The notes under the pieces were generated by a model that worked only from the letters and a program-made list of their open reading frames with translations, made no database searches and was not told the DNA's origin. A DNA stretch of 64,000 nt from Tahibacter aquaticus (lineage in GTDB: Bacteria > Pseudomonadota > Gammaproteobacteria > Xanthomonadales > Rhodanobacteraceae). The stretch is from NCBI RefSeq assembly GCF_004363655.1, contig NZ_SNZH01000006.1, positions 1-64,000 on the forward strand. Direction: 5' to 3'. Shown here piece after piece: positions 44,685 to 53,514 of this stretch (position 1 is the stretch's first letter; every line of letters starts with the position of its first letter). Both the position numbers and the translations under genes were made by a program.

Positions 44685-44702
44685 ATGCGGCATATGCTGC
44701 AT
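44685..44702. promoter_or_regulatory. near-palindrome upstream of alkaline phosphatase
   Basis: 18 bp ATGCGGCATATGCTGCAT, symmetric except for one base pair per half, in the A/T-rich 61-bp gap before the phosphatase gene. It could be an operator. No PHO box (repeat of CTGTCAT) is present here, so classical phosphate control is not supported. Confidence 0.35.
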
Positions 44703-44734
44703 CCCATTTTTTCCAACCACAGCCAGGAGCGCTC

Positions 44735-46783
44735 ATGCGCATCATGTCCATCTCCCGCCTCGCCCTGGGCACTGCCCTGGCGCTGGGCTTGTCCGCCGGT
44801 GCCCAGGCGGCCACGGTTTCGCGCCTGACTCCGCCCAGCGAACTGTTCGCCTCGGGCACGTCCAATCCGGTCATCGCGCGCTTCCTGCCGGGCCAGCGCT
44901 TCGACCTGCAGGCAACGGTGCAGCCGGATGCCGGCGAAACCGTCACCAGCTTCCAGTTTCTCGTCGACGGCGTGTGGATCAATGGTCCCCTGCCGCTGGG
45001 CGGCGGCGCCGGCGATTCGCGCCTGATCCGCAACAGCCTGGTCAGCGAAACCGGTGCGGCGGAAACCTGCGTCGCCGCCGGCAAGACCACCGGTGCCGCC
45101 GGCTGCGTGCTCGTCGCCGGCCTGAACGCGAATAGCGCCGTGCTGAGCTTCCGCGCCTATTCCAACTACACCGCCGGTGTGCACGAGTTCAAAGTGGTCG
45201 CGCGCACCAGCGCCGGCAACACGATCAGCGCGACCGGCAACTTCGAAGTGGTCGGCATCACCAACGGCGGCAAGACGGCCAAGAACATCATCATCCTGCT
45301 CGGCGACGGCATGGGTGCTTCGCACCGCACTGCCGCGCGCATCATGGCCAAGGGCTATGCGCAGGGCAAGGCGCGCGACAAGCTGGCGATGGACACCTTC
45401 CCGTTCAGCGGCCAGGTGATGACGGCCTCGCTCAACTCCATCGTCACCGACTCGGCCCCGGGCATGGCCAACTACGTATCGGGCAACAAGGCCAACAACA
45501 ACGAAGAAGGCGTGTTCCCGGACGACACGCTGGCCGCGTTCGACAATCCGCGCATCGAGTATCTTTCGCAATATCTGCACATGTTGCAGGGCAAGTCGCT
45601 CGGCATCGTCACCACCGCCGACGTGTTCGACGCGACGCCGGCGGCCAATGCCGTGCACACCGCGCTGCGCGGCAACGGCACCGGCATCGTCGACCAGTTC
45701 CTGGACGAACGTAACAAGACCGGCCTGGCCGTGCTGCTGGGTGGCGGGCGCAAGTGGTTCCTGCCCAACGTCGGCGGCGCTACCAGCCCGCAGCCAAGCA
45801 ACGGCTCGCAGCGCAGCGCCAGGAACGACTACGTGCTGCCCAGCGACGTGATCAACGGCTGGGGCGTGGCACCCGGCAAGCTCGACCCGGAACGCGATCT
45901 GATCGGCGATTTCATCAGTGCCGGTTTCGCCTACGCGCCGGACAACACCGCGCTGAACCAGGCCTTCGCCCGCGGCGTGCCGGACAAGCTGCTCGGCCTG
46001 TTCGCCTATTCCAACATGAATGTGTCCTACGACAAGATTGCCGGCCGCCGCGGCAATCGCGAAGTGGTCGACGCCTTCGGCTTCCCCGACCAGCCCATGC
46101 TGGACGAAATGACCGACAAGGCGCTGCAGGTGCTGTCGCGCAATTCCAACGGCTTCGTTGCGATGATCGAAGGCGCGTCCATCGACAAGCAGGCGCACCT
46201 GATGGACACCGACCGCTGGATCCACGACGTAATGGAATTCGACCGCGCCATCGCCGTGGCCAAGCGTTTCGCCGAGAAGAATCCGGACACCATCGTCATC
46301 GTCACCGCCGACCATGAGTGTTCCGGCGCTGCCATCATCGGCGCTGCCACCGTGACGGCGGCGCAATTGGAAGCCGACAAGCTGCAGGGCAAGAACGTCG
46401 TTGGCATCTACGAAGCCGCCAAGTTCCCGCGCTACACCATGGCGGCGGACGGTTACCCGCAGACCACCAACATCGATCGCAAGATGCTGATTGGCTACGG
46501 CGCCAATGCGGATCGTTACGAAAACTGGCTGCCTAACGCCTTTCCGACCAAGGACACGCAGCAGCCGTTCCCGCCGGCACAGTCGCCGTCCAGCCCCAGC
46601 CTGCGCAACAAGGACAACGGCGTACTGATTACCGGCCAGGTAGCGGGCGACCAGGCAGCGCATACCGGCACCGACATTCCGCTGTCGGCCTTCGGCCGCG
46701 GCGCCTCCAGCTTCAGCGGCACGTTCGACAACACCGACGTGTTCTTCAAGCTGGGCCAGATTGCAGTAGGTGGCGTGGAGTAA
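44735..46783 (+). CDS. secreted alkaline phosphatase (PhoA-type fold) with N-terminal Ig-like domain
   Basis: 682 residues. Signal peptide (LGTALALGLSAGAQA), an N-terminal beta domain of about 150 residues (LFASGTSNPVIARFLPGQRF ... FEVVG) not found in plain PhoA, then the phosphatase core from ~180: IIILLGDGMG (metal Asp), nucleophile Ser in IVTDSAPGMANYVSG, MIEGASIDKQAH and VTADHECSG for the other metal ligands, and the late HTGTDIPLSAFGRG. All metal and nucleophile residues are in place. Start supported by AGGAGC 5 bases upstream. It probably recovers phosphate from organic esters outside the cell. Confidence 0.93.
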   Translation: MRIMSISRLALGTALALGLSAGAQAATVSRLTPPSELFASGTSNPVIARFLPGQRFDLQATVQPDAGETVTSFQFLVDGVWINGPLPLGGGAGDSRLIRNSLVSETGAAETCVAAGKTTGAAGCVLVAGLNANSAVLSFRAYSNYTAGVHEFKVVARTSAGNTISATGNFEVVGITNGGKTAKNIIILLGDGMGASHRTAARIMAKGYAQGKARDKLAMDTFPFSGQVMTASLNSIVTDSAPGMANYVSGNKANNNEEGVFPDDTLAAFDNPRIEYLSQYLHMLQGKSLGIVTTADVFDATPAANAVHTALRGNGTGIVDQFLDERNKTGLAVLLGGGRKWFLPNVGGATSPQPSNGSQRSARNDYVLPSDVINGWGVAPGKLDPERDLIGDFISAGFAYAPDNTALNQAFARGVPDKLLGLFAYSNMNVSYDKIAGRRGNREVVDAFGFPDQPMLDEMTDKALQVLSRNSNGFVAMIEGASIDKQAHLMDTDRWIHDVMEFDRAIAVAKRFAEKNPDTIVIVTADHECSGAAIIGAATVTAAQLEADKLQGKNVVGIYEAAKFPRYTMAADGYPQTTNIDRKMLIGYGANADRYENWLPNAFPTKDTQQPFPPAQSPSSPSLRNKDNGVLITGQVAGDQAAHTGTDIPLSAFGRGASSFSGTFDNTDVFFKLGQIAVGGVE

Positions 46784-46794
46784 TCCGCGCAGCG

Positions 46795-46810
46795 CGAACC
46801 GTGAGGTTCG
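46795..46810 (+). terminator. small hairpin after the alkaline phosphatase gene
   Basis: CGAACC / GGTTCG with a GTGA loop, 12 bp after the stop. Weak on its own; a proper terminator follows at 46838. Confidence 0.55.
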
Positions 46811-46837
46811 GGCAGTAAATCGATAGCGATAAAGGCG

Positions 46838-46865
46838 GCGCGGGCAGTGATGCCCGCGCTTTTTG
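46838..46865 (+). terminator. rho-independent terminator after alkaline phosphatase
   Basis: Perfect 9-bp GC stem GCGCGGGCA / TGCCCGCGC with GTGA tetraloop and a T5 tract. Same loop as the terminator at 14377. Confidence 0.93.
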
Positions 46866-47116
46866 TCGTTTGCGCAGGGGCAGGGCCGGGCTGAGATTTT
46901 TGTTGCGCGGCTCCCCCAACCACGTTTGGAGGAGAGGGCTAAAGCAAAAACCGGCGTGCCGCAATGCGTAAATCGTGGCCGCGGTTGTCGCTCGTGATTT
47001 GGCTTCGGTTTTGGTTTTGGGTTTGGGTTCAGATTTGACTTCGGCTTCGGCTTCGGCTTCGGCTGTTGTTGTTCTGCGAGCAGGAAGCGCGCCTACCCGG
47101 GGTTCCATATGCCGCG

Positions 47117-47221
47117 GTGAGGCCGCGTAGCGAAAAGCCCGAAGGGTCGTGGCCAGGGATGGCCACGAGTCCGCGCATGGGACAAGAATGTCTTGTGTGC
47201 GGACCGCTGTAGCGGCCTCAC
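47117..47221. repeat. multi-branched palindromic element
   Basis: A 10-bp closing stem GTGAGGCCGC (47117-47126) / GCGGCCTCAC (47212-47221) encloses at least two further hairpins: CGTGGCCA / TGGCCACG (47148-47167) and an imperfect GGACAAG/CTTGT-based stem at about 47170-47203. The layout resembles a cloverleaf, but no tRNA features (T-loop, anticodon arm, CCA) are seen. Confidence 0.65.
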
Positions 47222-47293
47222 GCGGTTTTGGGCCATGGATGGCCCAAAACTGCGGCATCTAGGGCGGTTTTCTGTTGGTTACTTCCCTTTGTC

Positions 47294-47351
47294 GGCGGTT
47301 TCAACCGGTCGATAACATCATCTGGTGATGCATCGACCGGTTGAAACCGCC
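47294..47351. repeat. perfect 20-bp inverted repeat
   Basis: GGCGGTTTCAACCGGTCGAT (47294-47313) and its exact complement (47332-47351) around an 18-base loop that itself contains CATCA/TGATG. Could form a cruciform or strong RNA hairpin. Confidence 0.85.
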
Positions 47352-47556
47352 TCCACACAAAGAGAAGTAACGAGCGCGCCGCAGGCGCGCGATACGTCTT
47401 GTATTTCAAATGCTTAGCTGAACAACGAGACTCCGCAGGCGCGATACGCCTCTAATTTCAAAGCGAAACAGAAGATCGAGCTTCCCGCAGTCGCACGACG
47501 CGCCCTTGATTCCTCAGTCGAAACCAAACCCCGCCGCTCACGCCGAATCCAGAAAA

Positions 47557-47587
47557 CAAAAAAGCCGCGGCAAGCCGCGGCTTTTTC
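47557..47587 (-). terminator. rho-independent terminator of tsf
   Basis: Stem AAAAAGCCGCGG / CCGCGGCTTTTT, loop of 4, with A/T runs on both sides, 39 bp after the tsf stop. Symmetric enough to work in both directions. Confidence 0.93.
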
Positions 47588-47625
47588 GAACCCGCCATGA
47601 CAGCGAGTCAATCCAATCTAACGAC

Positions 47626-48504
47626 TCAGGCCAGACCCGCCTGCTTCATCACTTCCGCCGCATAGTCCTCGACCACCTTCTCGATGCCTTCGCCGACCGC
47701 CAGACGCTGGAAGCCGACGATGTCTGCGCCTTCCTTCTTCAGCACGGCTTCGACGCTCAGGTCGGTGTTCAGCGCATAGGGCTGGCCGGTCAGGGTGACT
47801 TCGTTGACGATCTTGGCGATCTTGCCGCCGATGATCTTCTCCAGGATTTCGGCCGGCTTGGCCTTGTCCTTCTCGGTCATCTTGGCCAGTTCGATTTCCT
47901 TTTCCTTGGCGATGAATTCGGCCGGCACGTCGGCCGCCTTCGCGTAGGGAGGATTCATCGCAGCGATGTGCATGGCGATGCCGCGGGCCAGCTCTTCGGT
48001 GCCGCCGGTGAGTTCCACCAGCACGCCGATGCGGCCACCGTGCACGTAGCCGGCAACGGTGTTGGCGCTGTCGACCTTGGCCAGGCGACGCACCTGCACG
48101 TTTTCGCCGACCTTGGCGACCAGGGCCTGGCGCGCTTCTTCGACCGTGCCGCCGCCTTCATACGGAGCGGCTTTCAGCGCTTCCACGTCGGCTGCGCCGG
48201 TGCTCAGGGCAATCTTCGCGACGGTATTGGCGAAGTTGACGAAGTTGTCGTCCTTGCCGACGAAGTCGGTTTCGGAATTGACTTCGACCAGGGCAGCCTT
48301 GCCGCCGCTCTGCGCCAGCACGATGCGGCCTTCCGCGGCGACGCGGCCGGCCTTCTTGTCGGCCTTGGCCAGGCCCGACTTGCGCAGGTATTCCATCGCT
48401 GCGTCGATGTTGCCGGCGTTCTCGGTCAGTGCCTTCTTGCACTCCATCATGCCGGCGCCCGAGCGCTCGCGCAGTTCCTTGACCAGACTGGCGGTGATTT
48501 CCAT
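47626..48504 (-). CDS. tsf: translation elongation factor Ts
   Basis: 292 residues. Exchanges nucleotide on EF-Tu. [22 protein letters not shown] is the N-terminal UBA-like domain with the diagnostic Met-Met-Glu-Cys-Lys-Lys; [22 protein letters not shown] is the Tu-binding signature with the key Asp/Phe. Two later half-domains are present and complete. GAGG upstream of the ATG. It follows rpsB by 134 bp and ends in its own terminator, so pyrH is not in this transcript. Confidence 0.98.
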   Translation of the reverse strand: MEITASLVKELRERSGAGMMECKKALTENAGNIDAAMEYLRKSGLAKADKKAGRVAAEGRIVLAQSGGKAALVEVNSETDFVGKDDNFVNFANTVAKIALSTGAADVEALKAAPYEGGGTVEEARQALVAKVGENVQVRRLAKVDSANTVAGYVHGGRIGVLVELTGGTEELARGIAMHIAAMNPPYAKAADVPAEFIAKEKEIELAKMTEKDKAKPAEILEKIIGGKIAKIVNEVTLTGQPYALNTDLSVEAVLKKEGADIVGFQRLAVGEGIEKVVEDYAAEVMKQAGLA

Positions 48505-48638
48505 GTAAACCTCGATAGTTGCGGCAAGCGACGTAGACGTCGCGCCAGGAACGGGAATCTTGTTGCGGCATCACGACGTCTTCGTGACGCGGTCCGGGCG
48601 GAAGAGCGTGCTTCCGCCCGGCACTGTTGCGTTATTGC

Positions 48639-49526
48639 TTACTCGCCCGAGCCGCCGGGACGGCCGCCGCCGCCGTTGCGGCCGCGCGGTGCACCGCCCG
48701 GGCGCTGGCCCGGCTTGGCGCCCGGCTTGCCACGCGGCGGAGCCGGCTTGCGGCCACGCGGGGAATCGTCGGTCGCGGCCTTGACGTGGCCTTCGGCATC
48801 GAGTTCGACGAACTCGTCCTTGTCGCTGACGGCGGCCTGCGGTGCGGCAGCCTTGCCTTCCAGCACGGCGTCGGCAGCGGCGCGCACATACAGCTGCACA
48901 GCACGGATGGCGTCGTCGTTGCCCGGGATGGCGTAGTCGACCAGGCTCGGATCGTAGTTGGTGTCGACCACGGCCACGACCGGGATGCCGAGCTTCTTGG
49001 CTTCCTTGATCGCGATGTCTTCATGGCCGATGTCGATCACGAACAGCGCGTCCGGCAGGCGGTTCATGTTCTTGATGCCGCCCAGGGAGATGTTGAGCTT
49101 TTCCGACTCGCGCTGCAGGCCCAGCACTTCGCGCTTGACCAGACGCTCGAAACGGCCGTCGCTGGCCATGGCTTCGAGTTCCTTCAGGCGGGCGACCGAC
49201 TGCTTGACGGTGCGGAAGTTGGTCAGCGTGCCGCCGAGCCAGCGGGCCGCGACGTGCGGCATGCCGCAGCGTTCGGCTTCTTCTTTCACCGCTTCGCGCG
49301 CCGAGCGCTTGGTGCCGACGAACAGAATGGTGCCGCGGCGCTGCGCCAGGCCGGACAGGAAATTCATCGCGTCGCCGAACAGCGGCACGGTCTTTTCCAG
49401 GTTGATGATGTGGATCTTGCCGCGGGCGCCGAAGATGTACGGCGACATCTTGGGGTTCCAGTAGCGCGTCTGGTGGCCGAAATGGACGCCGGCTTCCAGC
49501 ATCTGGCGCATGGTGACTTGGGGCAT
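48639..49526 (-). CDS. rpsB: 30S ribosomal protein S2 with extended C-terminus
   Basis: 295 residues, against ~241 in E. coli. The core ([20 protein letters not shown] ... [20 protein letters not shown] ... [20 protein letters not shown]) is normal to about residue 235. Residues 253-295 are a Gly/Arg/Pro/Lys-rich tail with PRGRK, PPRGK and RGRNGGGG motifs, low-complexity and strongly basic. The start at 49526 has AGGAGC upstream; an in-frame ATG nine codons earlier is rejected. It leads the rpsB-tsf operon. Confidence 0.97.
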   Translation of the reverse strand: MPQVTMRQMLEAGVHFGHQTRYWNPKMSPYIFGARGKIHIINLEKTVPLFGDAMNFLSGLAQRRGTILFVGTKRSAREAVKEEAERCGMPHVAARWLGGTLTNFRTVKQSVARLKELEAMASDGRFERLVKREVLGLQRESEKLNISLGGIKNMNRLPDALFVIDIGHEDIAIKEAKKLGIPVVAVVDTNYDPSLVDYAIPGNDDAIRAVQLYVRAAADAVLEGKAAAPQAAVSDKDEFVELDAEGHVKAATDDSPRGRKPAPPRGKPGAKPGQRPGGAPRGRNGGGGRPGGSGE

Positions 49527-49877
49527 GGTGAAGCTCCTGAAAAGGGCGCGCACGAACGTTCGTGGTGTCGTACCGCGGCCCGGGGTTGTTGTCCTCCACG
49601 TTCCCCCGCGACCGACTTCTTGCGAAGCACCCCGGAGCGGTGACGGAACGTGTGTGGATTCGGCAGGATTGCCGTGTGGCGGGACTTGCTCCTCGCCTGG
49701 ATCTTCAGGCCCAACGGCCTGGGGCCGGGCAGAAAATCGGCGGAAGAATAGCCGCTTGACCCTGGCCGAGCAAGTCTTTCATTGGAGCGTGACGATTCTG
49801 CGGCATACTGCGGCGATCGACCGCCGCGCCGCGACCGGCGGCGTGTGCCGGCCGTCCGCAGACCTCCAGGGGAAACC
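49527..49877. promoter_or_regulatory. divergent region rpsB leader / ELWxxDGT gene
   Basis: 351 bp. The minus-strand leader of rpsB probably carries the S2 autoregulatory structure known from other proteobacteria, but I cannot identify it with certainty; a palindrome ACGAACGTTCGT at 49552-49563 lies close to the rpsB start. AGGGGAA at 49868-49874 is the ribosome binding site of the plus-strand gene. Confidence 0.4.
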
Positions 49878-52466
49878 ATGCGTCCGTCATATGCGTTCAT
49901 GCTGCTCGCCGGGCTGCTGCCCGCGCCGTCAGCCCCTGCAGGTACCGTGCCCGATCTTCAGCGGACTCTGGTCAAGGACATTCTTGGCCCGCAGCCGATG
50001 CGGCAGGGCTCGAGTCCCCAGCACTTCAGGACGATCGGTCCACACGTCTATTTTCAGGCCAACGCGCCAGCGACCGGCATCGAGCTGTATCGCACCGACG
50101 GTACGGCCGGAGGCCTTGAGCTGGTTGCGGATATCAACCCGGGCGCGGGTATGTCCTCGCCCTACGTCATCGGTGCAGCAGGGCAGAAGGCGATCGTGCT
50201 GGCTGGGAGTAGCAGCGGGCAGCAGTTCTGGTCGGTGTCGGCGAGCGAGCCGCTGCAGCAGCTGACCAACATTAACTGGCCGACGCCGCCGTTGTCTGGT
50301 GCCGTGTTCGAGGTCGCCCAGGTCGGTTCGCGCCTGCTCTGGACGAGCGCGTCGCCGGGGCCGCTGTGGTCCAGCGACGGCAGCGCGGCCGGAACCGGCC
50401 CGGTGGCCTTGCCCGCCCAGTTTCCGCCGGTACGCCAAGGCTGCAGCTTGCCCAACGCTGCGGTGCTGGCGGCGGAAACGGCTGCTGGCGTTGCACTGGC
50501 CAGCTCCGACGGACTGACCGCCACGTTCATTGCCGAAGCGGCCGGTGCGCGCCAGGGGCCGGAGTACTTCAACACGCTGGCCCGCTTCCGACTCGAGCTC
50601 GATTCGGTCTGCTATTTCCTGTGGGAACGCCAAAGCGGCGGCTGGACGCTGTGGCGTTCCGACGGCACGAGCGCAGGAACCCACGAATTCGCCGGTTCGG
50701 CGACGGGCATACCGTTGGGAGTGCAGACGCTGAATCAACAGCTGTACATCTTCGACCGTGTCGGCAACCAGGTGCGCCTGCAGCGCAGCTCGGCCGCGCA
50801 GCCGCAGCCGCAACTGGTGAGCAACAGCCCTGTCACCAACGGATTCGATTCGCCGATGCCGGCGCGAGTCGGCAACTATCTGGTCTTCATGGCCCGGGAG
50901 GCGATCAGCGGCGGACTGCTGCTCTTCCGCACCGACGGCACCGCTGGGGGCACGCAGCCGGTGCTGTCGACCCCGATCGGGGGCAGTTTTCACGTGCTGG
51001 GGCAGAAGGTGTTCGTGGACTTGGGCAACGCGTGGAACGCGGTCGACGTCAGCAATGGTGCGACCACGCCGATCGGCCCGTTCCTTCCCAAAATGTCTGC
51101 CGCTCTCGGCAATGTACTTATTGGCCAGGGCGAAGACGGCTATGGCACGGAAGTCTGGATCAGCGACGGTACTGCCTCCGGCACGCGACGCCTGCACGAC
51201 GTCTGGCCGGACAACCCCGATGGACTGTCGGCGTTGCGACTGCGCCGCAATTCCCAGGCGCTGGGAAACCGACTCTACTTCGTCGCAAATGAGCCGCCGG
51301 GCGGGCCTCTGAGTGCCGTCGGCGGGCTATGGCGCACGGACGGCACGGACGCCGGCACCCAGCCACTGCCGCGCAGCCTCTACAACAACCGCCTCGCCTC
51401 TGGGCCGCAGGCGCTGGGCGACGATCTGCTGTTCCAGACCTCGGGCAATTTTGCCGATCCGATCGAGGTGTTCCGCGTCAACAGCGATTTCAGCGCGGTA
51501 ACCCTGCTGCGCAGCGGCAACGTCTCGGCCTACATGCAGCCGATCGGTAATGGCGAGACGGTGGTATTCAGCTGCGGCGTCGGCGGCGCCTTCTGCGTGA
51601 TGCGCGAGTCGGACACCGCCATGACCGTGCTGAACAACGGCCCTGCCGCGCCGAATAACGTGCCGATCGGTTCGATCGGCAACGTCGCCATCTTCGCCAC
51701 GCCGACCAACGAGCTGTGGCGCAGCGATGCGACCGCACCGGGCACGTTCCGCCTGAACACGCACCGCAAGGTGGAGGAGGACAGCCGTTATGCTTCGACG
51801 GTGTTCAATGGAAAACTGTACTTTGCCAGTTGTACCTCAAGCAGCAATACCGAGTGTGGGCTGAACTTCACCGACGGCACGGTCGCCGGCACCGGCTATG
51901 TGCGGCCGCTGCCGGTGGGCGTGACCGCCGCCGCCGTGAACCTCGGCAACCGCATGCTGTTCGCGCTGACCGGACCGGGCAACACCCCGGTGCAGCTCTG
52001 GAGCAGCGACGGCAGCGACAGTGGCACCCAGATGCTGTGGTCGGAGACCAATTTCTACTGGCCCGAACTCGTGGTGGTGGACGGCTATGCCCATCTCAAT
52101 CCGGCCTGTCATACCTGCGCCACGCCGCACCTGGTCAGCGACGGCAGCGTGGCCGGCACGCATGGCCTGCCGATGCCGGCGACCCATGTGCCAGCGGCAG
52201 GTTTCCTCGCTGCGTTGCAGAACCAGGTCGTCGTGTTCAGGTGCAGCAGCGCGGCCTCGGGCACGGAACTGTGTGCCACCGATCCGGCCGGCACTGCGGT
52301 TGCCACCGTGCCCGATATCGCTCCGTATGATGCGTCGTCGTGGCCGATGGTGCTGGGACAGGTGGGCGGCACCGTGTATTTCGGGGCCAGTGACCGCCGT
52401 CACGGCTTCGAGCTGTGGCAGATGCGGATCTGGACCGACGCGCTGTTCGCCGACAGCTTCCAGTAG
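49878..52466 (+). CDS. secreted ELWxxDGT-repeat protein
   Basis: 862 residues. Signal peptide FMLLAGLLPAPSAPA. About ten copies of the ELWxxDGT-type repeat are seen, for example ELYRTDGTAGG, LWRSDGTSAGTH, LLFRTDGTAGGT, EVWISDGTASGTRRL, LWRTDGTDAGT, LWSSDGSDSGT, which likely form a large beta-propeller. The end, WTDALFADSFQ, resembles the short F-x-D/N-G/S-F-E/D/Q terminus common in secreted proteins of this bacterial order (from memory). Function unknown; probably surface or extracellular. It sits between rpsB and map, which are usually direct divergent neighbours. Confidence 0.9.
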   Translation: MRPSYAFMLLAGLLPAPSAPAGTVPDLQRTLVKDILGPQPMRQGSSPQHFRTIGPHVYFQANAPATGIELYRTDGTAGGLELVADINPGAGMSSPYVIGAAGQKAIVLAGSSSGQQFWSVSASEPLQQLTNINWPTPPLSGAVFEVAQVGSRLLWTSASPGPLWSSDGSAAGTGPVALPAQFPPVRQGCSLPNAAVLAAETAAGVALASSDGLTATFIAEAAGARQGPEYFNTLARFRLELDSVCYFLWERQSGGWTLWRSDGTSAGTHEFAGSATGIPLGVQTLNQQLYIFDRVGNQVRLQRSSAAQPQPQLVSNSPVTNGFDSPMPARVGNYLVFMAREAISGGLLLFRTDGTAGGTQPVLSTPIGGSFHVLGQKVFVDLGNAWNAVDVSNGATTPIGPFLPKMSAALGNVLIGQGEDGYGTEVWISDGTASGTRRLHDVWPDNPDGLSALRLRRNSQALGNRLYFVANEPPGGPLSAVGGLWRTDGTDAGTQPLPRSLYNNRLASGPQALGDDLLFQTSGNFADPIEVFRVNSDFSAVTLLRSGNVSAYMQPIGNGETVVFSCGVGGAFCVMRESDTAMTVLNNGPAAPNNVPIGSIGNVAIFATPTNELWRSDATAPGTFRLNTHRKVEEDSRYASTVFNGKLYFASCTSSSNTECGLNFTDGTVAGTGYVRPLPVGVTAAAVNLGNRMLFALTGPGNTPVQLWSSDGSDSGTQMLWSETNFYWPELVVVDGYAHLNPACHTCATPHLVSDGSVAGTHGLPMPATHVPAAGFLAALQNQVVVFRCSSAASGTELCATDPAGTAVATVPDIAPYDASSWPMVLGQVGGTVYFGASDRRHGFELWQMRIWTDALFADSFQ

Positions 52467-52554
52467 CGCCAGCGCCGTTGCACGGCGCGGCAGGTGCCGC
52501 TTGCCCCTGGCGAACCTGCCCCCATCTGCCGCGCAGCCCGCCCGGCGGACGGCC

Positions 52555-52563
52555 TGCTATGAT
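52555..52563 (+). promoter_or_regulatory. probable extended -10 promoter of map
   Basis: TGCTATGAT: an extended -10 (TGn then TATGAT), 45 bp before the map ATG. No good -35, which is typical of extended -10 promoters. Confidence 0.55.
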
Positions 52564-52607
52564 CCGCCCCTTTCCCGCCCGCAGGGACAGCCCCACTCGA
52601 GGAAGCC

Positions 52608-53375
52608 ATGGCCGTAACGATCAAGACTCCGGAAGACATTGCCAAGATGCGCATCGCCGGCGCACTCGCCGCCGAAGTGCTGGAAATGATTGGGCAGTAC
52701 GTCAAACCGGGCGTCTCGACCGAAGAGCTGGACAGCATCTGCCACGACCATATCGTCAAGGTGCAGCAGTCGATTCCGGCCAACCTCGGCTACAAGGGCT
52801 TTCCCAAGACCATCTGCACCTCGGTCAACCACGTCATCTGCCACGGCATTCCCGATCCGCGCAAGATCCTCAAGGACGGCGATATCGTGAATATCGACGT
52901 GACCGTGATCCGCGACGGCTTCCATGGCGATACCAGCCGCATGTACTTCGTCGGCAAGCCCGAAGTGCGTGCCCAGCGCCTGTGCACCATCGCCTTCGAA
53001 TCGATGATGCTGGGCATCCAGCAGGTCAGGCCCGGCGCCCACCTGGGCGATATCGGCCATGCCATCCAGAAGCACGCCGAAGCGGCCGGTTTCTCGGTGG
53101 TGCGCGAGTACTGCGGCCACGGCATCGGCCGGGTCTACCACGAAGAACCGCAGGTGCTGCACTACGGCAAGCCCGGTGCCGGACTGCGCCTGGAAAAGGG
53201 CATGTGCTTCACGGTCGAGCCGATGATCAACGCCGGCAAGGCCGCCACCCGCCTGATGCCCGACGGCTGGACCGTAGTCACGCGCGATCACTCGCTGTCG
53301 GCGCAGTGGGAACACACCGTCACCGTCACCGACGACGGCGTCGAGATCCTGACCCCCTGGCCTACGGCTGCCTGA
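52608..53375 (+). CDS. map: methionine aminopeptidase, type I
   Basis: 255 residues. Removes initiator methionine. Metal ligands are in VNIDVTVIRDGFHGDTSRMY (two Asp), CGHGIGRVYHEEP (His), FTVEPMI (Glu) and WEHTVTVT (Glu). Preceded by an extended -10 and AGGAAG close to the ATG. First gene of a plus-strand run to dapE. Confidence 0.97.
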   Translation: MAVTIKTPEDIAKMRIAGALAAEVLEMIGQYVKPGVSTEELDSICHDHIVKVQQSIPANLGYKGFPKTICTSVNHVICHGIPDPRKILKDGDIVNIDVTVIRDGFHGDTSRMYFVGKPEVRAQRLCTIAFESMMLGIQQVRPGAHLGDIGHAIQKHAEAAGFSVVREYCGHGIGRVYHEEPQVLHYGKPGAGLRLEKGMCFTVEPMINAGKAATRLMPDGWTVVTRDHSLSAQWEHTVTVTDDGVEILTPWPTAA

Positions 53376-53389
53376 TCGTCGTTGCACTG

Positions 53390-53417
53390 CCGCCCGGCGC
53401 CGTTGAGGACCGGGCGG
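53390..53417 (+). terminator. hairpin after map
   Basis: Stem CCGCCCGG / CCGGGCGG with a 12-base loop, 15 bp after the stop. No T tract, so at most a weak or factor-dependent terminator. Confidence 0.4.
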
Positions 53418-53514
53418 AAAGCGGCTGCAGGCCATCGCTGCGCGTCATGCGCTTGCGAGGCGAGCAATGCAGCCGGTACTGTGGATTTCGATCCCGCCCT
53501 GCCAGTGAGGCTTC

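Larger units (their letters stand above)
46866..47556. repeat. non-coding mosaic of hairpins and short tandem repeats
   Basis: 690 bp without a credible gene. It has tracts such as four CTTCGG units (47039-47062) after a G/T-rich run of GGTTTTG/GGGTTT motifs, then a multi-stem element at 47117-47221, a 10-bp hairpin TTTTGGGCCA / TGGCCCAAAA (47226-47249) and a perfect 20-bp inverted repeat at 47294-47313 / 47332-47351. Similar mosaics are familiar from intergenic regions of Xanthomonadales (from memory, not searched). Confidence 0.7.

Noticed and set aside
44674-44734. PHO box before the alkaline phosphatase
   Set aside because: No repeat of CTGTCAT at 11-bp spacing; only a different near-palindrome is present.
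44657-46663. 668-codon open frame opposite the alkaline phosphatase
   Set aside because: Antisense shadow of a gene with intact active-site residues.
47117-47221. tRNA or tRNA-like gene in the multi-stem element
   Set aside because: No GTTCRA T-loop, no anticodon stem of the right size and no acceptor/CCA arrangement.
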